This document shows, in pieces, positions 12,251 through 35,000 of a DNA stretch of 35,000 bases. Where the stretch lies: contig NZ_CP040840.1 in the NCBI RefSeq assembly GCF_006874765.1, positions 747,501-782,500 on the forward strand, read 5' to 3'. Source of the DNA: Leptospira weilii (GTDB taxonomy: Bacteria > Spirochaetota > Leptospiria > Leptospirales > Leptospiraceae). The notes beneath the pieces are model-generated. The model was not told the DNA's origin and made no database searches. It saw nothing but the letters and a program-made list of their open reading frames with translations. The position numbers and the translations under genes are program-made. Positions within the stretch are counted from its first letter, which is position 1; every line of letters starts with the position of its first letter.

Positions 12251-12662
12251 AAAGAAAGTATTCTTAGATTCGGATGTCATAATTGATTTTTTATATAGCC
12301 GACCCGAAGGTTTTGAATATTCAGCTCAAGTGTTTAATTTGATCGAATTAGGTAAGATACAAGGTTATATTTCATCATTAATCATATGGAATATTTTCTA
12401 TTTATTGAAGAAATTTCTTGGACATAAAGAAGCTTTAAATAAAGTAAAGTCACTTCGAATTTTAATCAACATAATAAGTGTTGATGATAAAATTATCGAC
12501 TTAGCACTCGATTCGAATATTAGAGACTTTGAAGATTCAATACAATATCATGTCGCAAAAAGAGAAAGGATTAGAATTTTTCTAACTAGAAATAAAAAGG
12601 ATTATCCTAAACATGATCTTTCAATTTTAAACTGCGAGGAATTTATAAAATCTCTTCGATAA
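12240..12662 (+). CDS. PIN domain toxin (VapC-like ribonuclease)
   Basis: The 140-residue product has the PIN layout. KVFLDSDVIIDFL carries the first catalytic aspartates (D10, D16), SSLIIWNIFYLLKK follows in the position that carries an acidic residue in VapC but often asparagine in the PIN_3 (PF13470) branch, then come DSNIRDFEDSIQYHVAKR and FLTRNKKDY. PIN toxins cleave tRNA or rRNA. The 11-base overlap with the antitoxin indicates translational coupling. Nothing is truncated. It is followed closely by a 94-bp element. Confidence 0.85.
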   Translation: MASKKKVFLDSDVIIDFLYSRPEGFEYSAQVFNLIELGKIQGYISSLIIWNIFYLLKKFLGHKEALNKVKSLRILINIISVDDKIIDLALDSNIRDFEDSIQYHVAKRERIRIFLTRNKKDYPKHDLSILNCEEFIKSLR

Positions 12663-12682
12663 TTTGCATCGAAGCGAGCACC

Positions 12683-12775
12683 TACTCATCTCTACATAAT
12701 AGAATGTCTAAAATTCTGCGTCTAAACTTTGGATTTGTGCTCGAATTGACGGTACCTATTTTATAGGGATCAGTA
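12683..12775 (-). repeat. 94-bp inverted-repeat element, copy 3 (reverse orientation)
   Basis: In reverse complement it reads TACTGATCCCTATAAAATAG at its left end and ends ATGTAGAGATGAGTA, nearly identical to the copy at 4106. Next to it, 12781-12838 holds a partial second copy (TTTAAACGCGGGATTTGTG, then CAAATTAACG, then GGGGATCAATA), so there is a 1.6-copy tandem here. Confidence 0.75.
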
Positions 12776-12992
12776 ACTTTGTTTAAACGCGGGATTTGTG
12801 TTCAAATTAACGATCCTCATTTATGTGGGGATCAATAAAAGTAGCATGTTGGAGAAAGATATTGCTGTTTGTTTTTTAAATAATGTTGTATTATTTTTCT
12901 CTTTTATAAATGGGCGATGCAAAATGATTTATTTTGTTATTAATTGACCTTCATTCAAAGTTTTTATAAATTATTAGAAGAGGTGAAATAAT

Positions 12993-13586
12993 ATGAGAAA
13001 AATAATTGTTTTATCATTTATTACATTAGATGGAGTCATGCAAGCACCTGGTGGGCCTGAGGAAGATACATCGGGTGGTTTCAAGTATGGCGGTTGGACT
13101 GCGCCGTATTTTGACGAAGCTTCTGGTAAGGTCATGGAAAAACAAATGAAACCTGCAGATTATCTTTTGGGCAGAAAAACATTTGAGATTTGGGCCGATT
13201 ACTGGCCCGAACATGCAGACTTTTGGCCAGCCATCAATGATGGCACAAAATACGTGATGTCCAAGACCATGAAAAAGTCAGATTGGAAAAACTCAGTATT
13301 CCTCGAAAGTTTGACGGATATCGAAAAGCTCAAAAATTCAGAAGGTTCTGACATTCAAGTTTGGGGTAGTGGTAAACTCGTTCAGCTGCTGCTTAAGAAT
13401 GATTTAGTGGATGAGCTATGGCTTAAAATATTTCCCGTTACGCTCGGTAGGGGCAAACGTTTGTTTGATGATGGGGCCATCCCGGCGGCATTTATATTAA
13501 TAGAGAACTCTGTTACACCCAGTGGAGTGATTATTGCCAATTACAAGCGAGCCGGAAAAGTCAAGACAGATACTGTTGGAGTTTAA
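12993..13586 (+). CDS. dihydrofolate reductase-like (RibD C-terminal domain) family protein
   Basis: The 197-residue protein matches the family of small RibD_C/DHFR-fold reductases. It starts RKIIVLSFITLDGVMQAPGG, has YLLGRKTFEIWADYWP and YVMSKTM in the nucleotide-binding half, and ends with IQVWGSGKLVQLLLKNDLVDELWLKIFPVTLGRGKRLF, the typical NADPH-side motif. It probably reduces an unknown small substrate with NADPH. It should not be taken for true folate-pathway DHFR. AGAGGTG before the ATG is a good ribosome site. Its base composition and the surrounding toxin-antitoxin and repeat DNA suggest acquisition by transfer. A short copy of its start region recurs just after it (13598-13622). Confidence 0.85.
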   Translation: MRKIIVLSFITLDGVMQAPGGPEEDTSGGFKYGGWTAPYFDEASGKVMEKQMKPADYLLGRKTFEIWADYWPEHADFWPAINDGTKYVMSKTMKKSDWKNSVFLESLTDIEKLKNSEGSDIQVWGSGKLVQLLLKNDLVDELWLKIFPVTLGRGKRLFDDGAIPAAFILIENSVTPSGVIIANYKRAGKVKTDTVGV

Positions 13587-13892
13587 AGAGAAATAAAATA
13601 AGAAAAGTAATTGTTTCATCATAGGAATGGAGGTTGAACTAAGACAGACCGCACTACCAACTTTTTAAAGATGTTACTCAAAAAGGCTAGGTACAAAAAG
13701 GCGATGACAGTCAGATACGAAAGAATTGTATCTTGAGATCCCATTACTTGTAGGTAACGTTATGGGCGGGGGCGGAGTGAGACGACAACCGATCTGTCAA
13801 TGGGTGACAACGGAGATCGATACACTGCTTCTTTTGAAGCGTGAGTTCAGATTCTATTCTTGAAAATTTATGCCAAAGACGAATTCTCAATC
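13587..13892. other. intergenic region with a decayed copy of the preceding gene's start
   Basis: Bases 13598-13622 match the first 25 bases of the gene at 12993 at about 22 of 25 positions, with ATG changed to ATA. Some similarity extends into the upstream ribosome-site region. The rest has no recognisable content. Confidence 0.5.
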
Positions 13893-15092
<1,200 letters not shown>

Positions 15093-15095
15093 ATT

Positions 15096-15796
15096 CTAAC
15101 CAGCCAGACCGAGTTTTCTTTTTAATAATTTTAGGGCAAACCAAATCGCCTGTTTTAAAACCCTTCGATTGAAGGAAGAGTTGGAAAACACATAGTGAAT
15201 TCCGATTTCCCGAATCGTACCTTTATTTTTTGCGACGATGGACAAGGCTTCCATGTGAAAGTCGAACGCGATCGATTCGAGTTTGGACTCGGCAATCCAA
15301 GTAAAGGCCCGTTTGGAATACTTTCGATAACCGGAAGTGCAGTCCCTCAATCGATACCCGAAAACATCGAACAAGCCCGGAGAAATACAGTAATTTATTA
15401 CCTTGGCCGCGAGGAAAGATATTAGCTTTCTGTAAAGTGGAACACCGTCGGTCGTTATGCGACTTCCGATCACGAGATCCGTATCGGTATTGATGAACTC
15501 GGGAAGTTTATCCGGATCGTGAGAAAGTCCCGCATCCATAGTCACAACCGAATCGTATTTTTTTTCGACTGCGAACTTCATTCCGTCCTGAATTCCTCCG
15601 GGAATATGAGTGTTTTTTTCGTGACGGATCGTAAACAGTTTCTTAGGATGTTTTTTGATCAACGCCTGGACGATCTCGGGAGTTTTGTCCTTGGACGCGT
15701 CGTCGACGACGATCACGTCCGAATATTTCAAAGCCCGTTCGACGACTTCTCGAATCGTTTCTTCCTCGTTGTAAGCGGGGATTACGACTAAGTTTT

Positions 15797-15800
<4 letters not shown>
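15096..15800 (-). CDS. family 2 glycosyltransferase, polyprenyl-phosphate sugar synthase (DPM1-like)
   Basis: The 234-residue protein has the GT2 core: VVIPAYNEEETIREVVERAL, VIVVDDASKDKT with the nucleotide-binding aspartates, GGIQDGMKFA, and TMDAGLSHDP in the DxD position, then LVIGSRIT and a CTSGYRKYSKRAF segment typical of dolichol/polyprenyl-phosphate mannose synthases. There is no C-terminal membrane domain, so it is a soluble or peripheral cytoplasmic enzyme. It would load a sugar onto a lipid carrier, probably for the membrane protein encoded next. Its start overlaps the end of the epimerase gene by four bases (ATGA), a sign of translational coupling. Confidence 0.85.
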
Positions 15801-16834
<1,034 letters not shown>

Positions 16835-16875
16835 AAATATCCCTTTTTCGTATTCTATAATTAAAAAATTCTAAA

Positions 16876-18990
<2,115 letters not shown>

Positions 18991-19532
18991 ATGATTTTTC
19001 CTGATCGAAAAGATTAAAAAACGATCGGGTATCGACGTTCTTATTTTGAAATTCGATTGTACAATCTGTTTTTTGTACAGAAAAATTTTTCTGGTTTTTA
19101 TCGAATTGTTCAAAGTTATCAAGTTGAGATTCGTGAACTCAAAAGAGAAAACTCAATTGTCGACTGAGAAAAAATTCATTGAAAAATCTAGAAATTCCTA
19201 CGATTTACGAAATCGGGATTGGAAAAATAGAATTTCCTATTACAGAAACTTTTTTAACCTAACAACATTCGAGTTGCTTCAATTCGGAACACGAATTGAA
19301 AGTTTGTCCGATATGGGTAGCAGTAAAAAAGACGATTTAAAAACTCATCAACCGCTCCAAGAGACAGTTTCTGGGAACTACTGCGTCTAAACGCGGGATT
19401 TATATTCAAATTAACGTGAGTTCGGTATAACAAAATGTGAAAGCGATTATTATGTTGCGACCGTAGGCAGCAACACTTTAGTTTCTTATTCCGCCCAAAC
19501 TTTCTTACGCCGAACTCACAACTCACGTTAAA
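18991..19532. other. intergenic region, no gene seen apart from a repeat element
   Basis: It contains the complete GTGAGTTCGG element (19413-19529). It also carries a fragment of the 94-bp family at about 19382-19413 (GCGTCTAAACGCGGGATTTA, then TTCAAATTAACG). Confidence 0.5.
19413..19529 (+). repeat. GTGAGTTCGG element, uninterrupted copy
   Basis: It is bounded by inverted ends: AACGTGAGTTCGG at the left, and CCGAACTCAC (19510-19519) then AACTCACGTT at the right. The interior reads AAAGCGATT, then ATGTTGCGACC, then TAGGCAGCAACACTTTAG. Compare the interrupted copy at 6682-7252. The right end lies just after the stop codon of mltG (minus strand). Confidence 0.65.
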
Positions 19533-20569
<1,037 letters not shown>

Positions 20570-20606
20570 GATAACTTTCAAAAAAATCTAGGGACAGAGT
20601 ACGATT

Positions 20607-21170
<564 letters not shown>

Positions 21171-21318
21171 GACGTTTTTAGAATGTAGGAACTCCTAAAA
21201 CCAAGGTTTTAAAAATCCGTCTTCGGTCTAATCAAATCCTACGACTTTGTCTTTCGTCTTTTTATTTTGAAGAAATATTCCCGATTGGTTAAGCTTGTTT
21301 CGAAATTCGATCTATTTT

Positions 21319-21345
21319 CTGCAACGCTTCCCGGCCGCGTTGCAG
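21319..21345. terminator. strong hairpin between ssb and hisI
   Basis: Perfect 9-bp arms, CTGCAACGC (21319-21327) and GCGTTGCAG (21337-21345), enclose a nine-base loop. It lies 22 bases after the ssb stop codon (minus strand). No T-run follows on either strand, so it may be a 3'-end stabilising or Rho-type structure rather than a classical terminator. Confidence 0.4.
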
Positions 21346-21367
21346 ATTTACATTCTACTTTAAGTCT

Positions 21368-21721
<354 letters not shown>

Positions 21722-21853
21722 TCTTCATACTCCTATTGAGAGGAAAATTTTCTTCCTCACCGAAAACGGTTCTCAGTAGGAATCAAACGGAGCGCAATTT
21801 TGGATTTTTTGAGAAGAATTCGGTTTTTTCGGAAGAAGCGAAATCCTTTTATC

Positions 21854-22137
21854 CATAACCAACCCCAAGTATTTGGATCCGAAGATAAATCTGTCGGAAT
21901 TCCGACAAATCCTCTGTGAAACAGGCTCGGTCCCACCCTTATTTTTGGGTTGGGATGACGAGCCTGCTGAAGAGCGAGGCGCTGAGTTTGGAGGCGGAAA
22001 GGCTCGGGAGATTTTTCTCTATCAAAAAATTATACTTTTTGCAAGTAAAAAGTCTCATTCTTGTCGGAACACTTGAAAATATCAGTTTTTGATCCTTATT
22101 ATCCTAAAAGCCTTCTTAATTTGTGGGGTTGGTTATG
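21854..22137 (+). mobile_element. MITE-like 280-bp element, copy C
   Basis: The termini CATAACCAACCCCA and TGGGGTTGGTTATG are inverted repeats. It contains the palindrome TGTCGGAATTCCGACA and all internal landmarks of the family. It lies between ssb and the sigma-factor operon. Confidence 0.85.
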
Positions 22138-22237
22138 CCTTTTATCTTACGACACGAAATCGAAAGACTTTTCAGGAAATAAAATTCTTTTTCGGTTTCG
22201 ACCCGATGAATAAAGGCGATCCAGTATGGAAGAAGGA

Positions 22238-22493
<256 letters not shown>

Positions 22494-22504
<11 letters not shown>

Positions 22505-23042
22505 AAAATTTTTCCTTGACTCGTTTTATCATTTCTTTTCCTCGAAATGCTCTCGACTTAACGGTTCCCGGTTTTACTCCCATCGTCTCCGCGATTTGAC
22601 TTTCGGAATATCCCGCAAGATAAAACTCGAGAACCTTTCTATATTTATCGGGAATTTTAACTAAAAGCGCGCGTAACGTTTCGATCATTTCCTGAGGGTT
22701 CCATTCGGAATGTCTCGAATTTCCATTTAAGTCCGTATGGCTTGTGAGAAAATCCTCCTTTTTTTTGGACTTGGTCAATTTTTCCGCGCGCTCTTCCTCT
22801 TTTCTAAGTTTGTCGTTCATTCTTAAGGATTCGTTTCTCGCGATCGTGTACAACCAAGTGCTCAGCTTTGATTCTTTGCGAAACTGATCCTTCTTGAGGG
22901 CTTTGTAGGCTCGAAAATAAGTTTCTTGAGCCACGTCGTCGATGGCATAAGAAAACCTCTCTGCGAGGTTTTTTTCTATCGCAGAGAGGACAATTTCCCG
23001 AGTGGAACTTACAATTTCCGTAAATTCAGATTCAGTCATCAT
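22494..23042 (-). CDS. ECF-type RNA polymerase sigma factor
   Basis: The 182-residue protein has sigma region 2 (DDVAQETYFRAYKALKK and STWLYTIARNESL) and region 4 with its helix-turn-helix (YRKVLEFYLAGYSESQIAET, then GVKPGTVKSRAFRGKEMI), separated by a long charged linker and lacking regions 1 and 3, as in the ECF group. It should direct RNA polymerase to GGAAC-type promoters, and one lies just upstream of its own operon. Its two possible ATG codons (23042, 23039) lie inside the last codons of the upstream lipoprotein gene. There is no clear Shine-Dalgarno sequence, so translation is probably coupled to that gene. Partners: the lipoprotein as sensor and the small membrane protein as anti-sigma factor. 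Confidence 0.88.
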
Positions 23043-23469
23043 GATGATGGTGTTTTTGTTGAAACTCTGTAATCAAATCCACTAGTTTATTTCTTTGTTC
23101 GGGAGTGAGAATCGTATGAAACTCGACCGCTTTTTTCGTCATAAAAGTTCTCATCTCACTCATCTTATTCATTTCCAGTTCGAACGACTTATTGATTTTT
23201 TTCTCGTCTAAAGTCGGCTGACGAAACTCGGCAAGCACTTCTGACGGAATTCTCGGTCCTTGTAGTTTAAGCTCTTTTCTCTTAGACAAGATCTCGTCTT
23301 TGATACGATAAAGTTCTTTCTTCTGAGAATCGTTCAGATCCAATTCCGAAGTAATTTTTTTAGCGACAAATTCCGCTCTTTTTTCAGGAGACCTGTAATG
23401 TCTGCATCCTCCTGCGAGCAGTCCCAGGACTAAAAAAGTCAGACCGGAAACTTTAAAAATTTTTTTCAT
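23032..23469 (-). CDS. Spy/CpxP-like lipoprotein with histidine-rich tail, candidate metal sensor (CnrX-like)
   Basis: The 145-residue protein has a lipoprotein signal peptide (hydrophobic core, then LLAGGC with C22 as the lipidated residue). The mature part is all-helical with LTxxQ-type motifs: LDLNDSQKKELYRIKDEI and ILTPEQRNKLVDLITEFQ. These mark the Spy/CpxP/CnrX/ZraP superfamily of periplasmic stress and metal sensors. The protein ends in four histidines and two aspartates, a likely divalent-metal ligand cluster. GGAGG before the ATG at 23469 is a good ribosome site. It is first in the operon, ahead of the sigma and candidate anti-sigma genes, as expected for a sensor-sigma module. Metal specificity is not known. 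Confidence 0.75.
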   Translation of the reverse strand: MKKIFKVSGLTFLVLGLLAGGCRHYRSPEKRAEFVAKKITSELDLNDSQKKELYRIKDEILSKRKELKLQGPRIPSEVLAEFRQPTLDEKKINKSFELEMNKMSEMRTFMTKKAVEFHTILTPEQRNKLVDLITEFQQKHHHHDD

Positions 23470-23492
23470 TGGATTCCTCCATTGTATAGAAC

Positions 23493-23520
23493 TTTGACCA
23501 AAGGGAAAAAACCAGGTTCC
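23493..23520 (-). promoter_or_regulatory. ECF-type promoter of the lipoprotein-sigma-membrane protein operon
   Basis: On the minus strand GGAACC (23520-23515) is followed after exactly 16 bases by GTCAAA (23498-23493). This matches the GGAAC/GTC pattern of ECF sigma promoters. It lies about 24 bases before the start codon at 23469, leaving room for a short leader with GGAGG. It suggests autoregulation by the sigma factor of the operon. Confidence 0.6.
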
Positions 23521-23611
23521 GCTTTTTTCAGAATTAAGGAGATTCGTTTTTTGTGTTTTTGTTTTTTGCCAAGGCTAAAGGAGTAAGACAAACTGGCGCC
23601 CTTCCGGGTGG

Positions 23612-23900
23612 CATAACCAACCCACAAGTATTGGATCCGAAGATAAATCTGTCGGAATTACGACAAATCCTCTGTGAAACAGGCTCGGTCCCACCCTATA
23701 TTTTTGGGTGGGATGACGAGCTCTGCTGAAGAGCGAGGCGCTGAGTTTGGAGGCGGAAAGGCTCGGGAGATTTTTCTCTATCAGAAAATCATACTTCTTG
23801 CAAGTAAAAAGTCTCATTCTTGTCGGAACACTTGAAAAATATCAGTTTTTGATCCTTATTATCCCAAAAGTCTTCTTAATTTGTGTGGGTTGGTTAGATG
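23612..23900 (+). mobile_element. MITE-like 280-bp element, copy D
   Basis: It begins CATAACCAACCCACAAG and ends TTGTGTGGGTTGGTTAGATG. It is closely related to copy C, sharing the AGCGAGGCGCTGAGTTTGGA interior block, but the palindrome is damaged (GTCGGAATTACGAC). It separates the sigma operon from glpF. Confidence 0.85.
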
Positions 23901-24000
23901 CGAAGCATTTACCACATCACAAAAAACAATCAGTACCGCGTGTTAACAAGCGATACAAAGGATCGCTTCACTCAGAAAAACGCTCTCTAAGAGAGTTTCC

Positions 24001-24723
<723 letters not shown>

Positions 24724-24844
24724 TTTTCCCCCTACAAAAGTCGGAACTAAAATTCACGGTTTAACATCGGCAATCTGTTTTTCTACCTTCGAATTTTTTC
24801 ATTTTCTCTTATCTTTTTTTTGATTCGACCGATTAAGAATGTAG

Positions 24845-26773
<1,929 letters not shown>

Positions 26774-26791
26774 TCCAAACGGGAGAGTGAA

Positions 26792-27748
<957 letters not shown>

Positions 27749-28288
27749 ATCGAAAGTCGTAGGAGTATTGGTCGGCGCCGTTTATAGAGTATTGATATTT
27801 AAGAATATTCTAATTTAACCTTTGGAGTTCGGGCCGCTCTTTTCGTTTCAATTGCTTTTGCGTTGAATTCGATAAATTCGCGTTCGAAGATTTAAGTTTG
27901 TTCAATTAGAGGAATTCGAACGCGAACACTAGTCTCACCATTTTGGTTTTTCAAAAGTTCGTAAACTTTCAAGGAGACGGATTTTTAGGAGAACTTCTGC
28001 TTAAATTTATTGTTACTGATTCATATAAAATAGAATACCGTTAATTTGAGCGCAAATCCCGCGTTTGGACGCAGAATTTTGGACACTCTATTATGTAGAG
28101 ATGAGTAATAACTCTTTGAAGTTTTGAGACTGATTTCTATATTAGAATGGAATAGTTCCTGCATTTTAAGATTTTGTGCAAGTTTATCTATGTGACAATT
28201 TGCTATGGTTGCGAGAGGGAAATTAGGATTGCAAATTAACTATCTTTTATTAAAATTGGGGCCGATCGTTGAAATCATTCTAGGAAAA
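27749..28288. other. intergenic region with a 94-bp element
   Basis: No gene is seen. It carries the 94-bp repeat copy 4 and, after it, a degenerate word of the GAAGTTTTGAGACTG type related to the element at 2067. Confidence 0.5.
28014..28107 (+). repeat. 94-bp inverted-repeat element, copy 4
   Basis: It has the same length and orientation as the copy at 4106. It reads TACTGAT, then ATAAAATAGAATACCGTTAA, then GAGCGCAAATCCCGCGTTTG, and ends TTATGTAGAGATGAGTA. Confidence 0.75.
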
Positions 28289-28591
28289 ATGAAACTTAAT
28301 TTCTTAATTTCGATATTACTTGTCGTCTTGCTCGGTTGTTCTTCGATTCAGGAACATGGCGCAGAAACAAATAATTGGGGGCATCCGTATATAGGTATGC
28401 AAATTTCTATAACGAGCTTTCCGTGTCTTGTGGAACTTTCTTCTATTCTGTATTATATTCCTGTGCCTTTCATCATTCTCAATGTTCCCTTATCCTTTAT
28501 AGTGGATACGATTTTATTGCCGGGGGATTTGATGATTAAGCCCGAGAAGAAAAGGCCAACGATGGAGGATCGTTACTGCGACGCTCCGTAG
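28289..28591 (+). CDS. YceK/YidQ family lipoprotein
   Basis: From the ATG at 28289 the product is 100 residues, with a lipoprotein signal peptide (MKLNFLISILLVVLLGC, C17 lipidated) and the YceK-type core: NWGHPYIGMQ, then YIPVPFIILNVPLSFIVDTI, then LLPGDL. These proteins are small outer- or inner-membrane lipoproteins of unknown function. An upstream extension of 28 codons is possible in the frame, but it would hide the signal peptide, and AGGA lies just before the chosen ATG. It stands alone between repeat-rich DNA and the phosphatase pair. Confidence 0.75.
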   Translation: MKLNFLISILLVVLLGCSSIQEHGAETNNWGHPYIGMQISITSFPCLVELSSILYYIPVPFIILNVPLSFIVDTILLPGDLMIKPEKKRPTMEDRYCDAP

Positions 28592-28774
28592 GTAACGATT
28601 AGGTTGGTATGAAATTTTAGAAAATTATAATATATAGATATATTTGTAAACTTCGCGATCTATGGAAAATGAAATCGCATTACATGATTGCCTCCAAGGC
28701 TTATAAGCGCTTTCTCGGTAGTTCTCTTTCTATCTATTGGCTTACGAGTTCGCGTTAGGCCCATCTAATACGCC

Positions 28775-30571
<1,797 letters not shown>

Positions 30572-30574
30572 TCT

Positions 30575-32314
<1,740 letters not shown>

Positions 32315-32425
32315 ACGAAAAAGCGAATACCGTGTTTGGGATAGAGTATGGATTTTGACGATGAATTTGAAACTATAAAATTTCTATTTTAGATTTCTAA
32401 GTCTTTTTCAGGCTTCGATTTACAC

Positions 32426-34003
<1,578 letters not shown>

Positions 34004-34016
<13 letters not shown>

Positions 34017-34287
34017 GAAGCGAGATAACCGTAGATAGCGGAGCGTGATCGAAGGTTCTTTGCGTAGCAAAGATGAGCGCCCCTTAGGAAGCGAGATAAC
34101 CGTAGATAGCGGAGCGTGATCGAAGGTTCTTTGCGTAGCAAAGATGAGCGCCCCTTAGGAAGCGAGATAACCGTAGATAGCGGAGCGTGATCGAAGGTTC
34201 TTTGCGTAGCAAAGATGAGCGCCCCTTAGGAAGCGAGATAACCGTAGATAGCGGAGCGTGATCGAAGGTTCTTTGCGCAACAAAGAA
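34004..34287 (+). repeat. 71-bp tandem repeat, four units
   Basis: Units begin at 34004, 34075, 34146 and 34217, each opening GAGCGCCCCTTAGGAAGCGA and holding a hairpin CTTTGC-GTA-GCAAAG near its end. The last unit has GCGCAACAAAG in place of GCGTAGCAAAG. The first unit overlaps the 3' end of the gene at 33414. Confidence 0.95.
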
Positions 34288-34428
34288 GAGCGCGAACAGA
34301 TAACAAGTTTCTCTGCGTTTCCTGAAGCGAGATAACCAAAAGCCGCGAAGCGAAGGCGTTGGTTCTTTGCGCAACAAAGAAGAGCGCGAACAGATAACAA
34401 GTCTCTCTCCGGTTCCTGAAGCGAGATG
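34288..34428 (+). repeat. variant tandem block, 94-bp period
   Basis: GAGCGCGAACAGATAACAAG occurs at 34288 and again at 34382, 94 bases apart, followed each time by TTCCTGAAGCGAGAT. The block shares GAAGCGAGATAACC and GGTTCTTTGCG with the 71-bp units, so it is a diverged extension of the same array. Confidence 0.8.
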
Positions 34429-34624
34429 CTTTAATTTCTTTTGGGGCAGGTTCTTATGTCGTTTGAACAGAAATTTAGACTTCTCTAATAAACACGAGTT
34501 GTATTTCGTGAAACGTTTATTTGTGATGTGGTGGTCGCTTTGGACGATAGATTTTGTTATGGCAATGGATTGGATACTTTGATCGCTAAAACACATCGAA
34601 GAGACTTGCGTTCTTGAAATCTAC
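34429..34624. other. short gene-free spacer
   Basis: No gene is seen. AATAAACACGAGTTG near 34486 resembles the CTAATAAACGTGAGTTCGG word at 2295. Confidence 0.4.
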
Positions 34625-34902
<278 letters not shown>

Positions 34903-35000
34903 ACTATAACAGGTGGTTTTTTCAAAGATTCGTGTTAAGGATAATTGGAACTGAATTCGGCGGGGCTCATGGTTTTGAAATAAGAAGTTAAACCGGCGAC

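Noticed and set aside
21319..21345. Classical Rho-independent terminator for ssb
   Set aside because: The hairpin is strong, but no T-run follows on either strand; kept only as a hairpin.
28741..28770. Another GTTAGGC word that could be an attC R' box
   Set aside because: No pairing R'' and L'' boxes upstream could be found.
34084..34596. Minus-strand frame of 170 codons across the 71-bp repeats
   Set aside because: A repeated arginine-, leucine- and serine-rich translation of tandem DNA; 71 is not a multiple of 3, so the frame shifts with each unit and shows no constraint.

Overview
The window is chromosomal DNA of a spirochaete, almost certainly a pathogenic Leptospira. The evidence is a low-to-moderate GC content, a ChpI/ChpK toxin-antitoxin pair of the type described in L. 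interrogans, IS3-type transposase remnants, spirochaete-style lipoboxes, a spirochaete-like FliD locus, and long gene-poor intergenic stretches full of short dispersed repeats. The species cannot be fixed from the sequence alone.

Layout. Bases 1-1767 hold the end of a Gfo/Idh/MocA sugar dehydrogenase (probably the UDP-GlcNAc 3-dehydrogenase of lipid A synthesis), a YqgE/AlgH protein and a small secreted cysteine-rich protein. Bases 1768-8601 alternate single genes on the minus strand (metallo-beta-lactamase fold hydrolase, PhoU, MAPEG protein, M23 peptidase) with repeat-rich intergenic DNA. Bases 8900-9719 are an orphan CRISPR array of 14 repeats and 13 spacers with a type I-E-like repeat and no cas genes nearby. 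Bases 10267-12662 are accessory DNA: a gutted IS3 transposase, chpIK, an integron attC-like site, and a DUF6364/PIN toxin-antitoxin pair. A probably transferred RibD/DHFR-like gene follows.

Bases 13893-18321 (minus) form a four-gene surface-glycan operon: an NTP-transferase/GT2 fusion, an SDR epimerase, a DPM1-like GT2 and a polytopic GT-C-like membrane protein. Bases 18748-21721 carry mltG, a divergent hisI, a short ssb and a small hypothetical gene. Bases 22241-23520 carry a compact signalling unit: a Spy/CpxP-like His-tailed lipoprotein, an ECF sigma factor and a small single-span membrane protein, behind a good ECF-type promoter. This resembles the Cupriavidus CnrX-CnrH-CnrY metal-sensing system. 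Next come glpF, fliD with a linked unknown gene, a YceK-like lipoprotein, two tandem RsbU/SpoIIE phosphatases with 7TM input domains, ribF, and a secreted protein whose stop codon lies in a 71-bp tandem repeat.

The most striking non-coding content is three sets of small inverted-repeat-bounded elements: about 280 bp (five copies), about 94 bp (four copies plus fragments) and about 110 bp (two copies, one interrupted by a 32-bp minisatellite and a 280-bp element). They have no coding capacity of their own but create many spurious open frames. The strongest candidates for undescribed biology are the CnrYXH-like operon, the attC-like site next to chpIK, the MITE-like families, and the HisI protein whose DCDxD motif sits at the N-terminus instead of its usual position.
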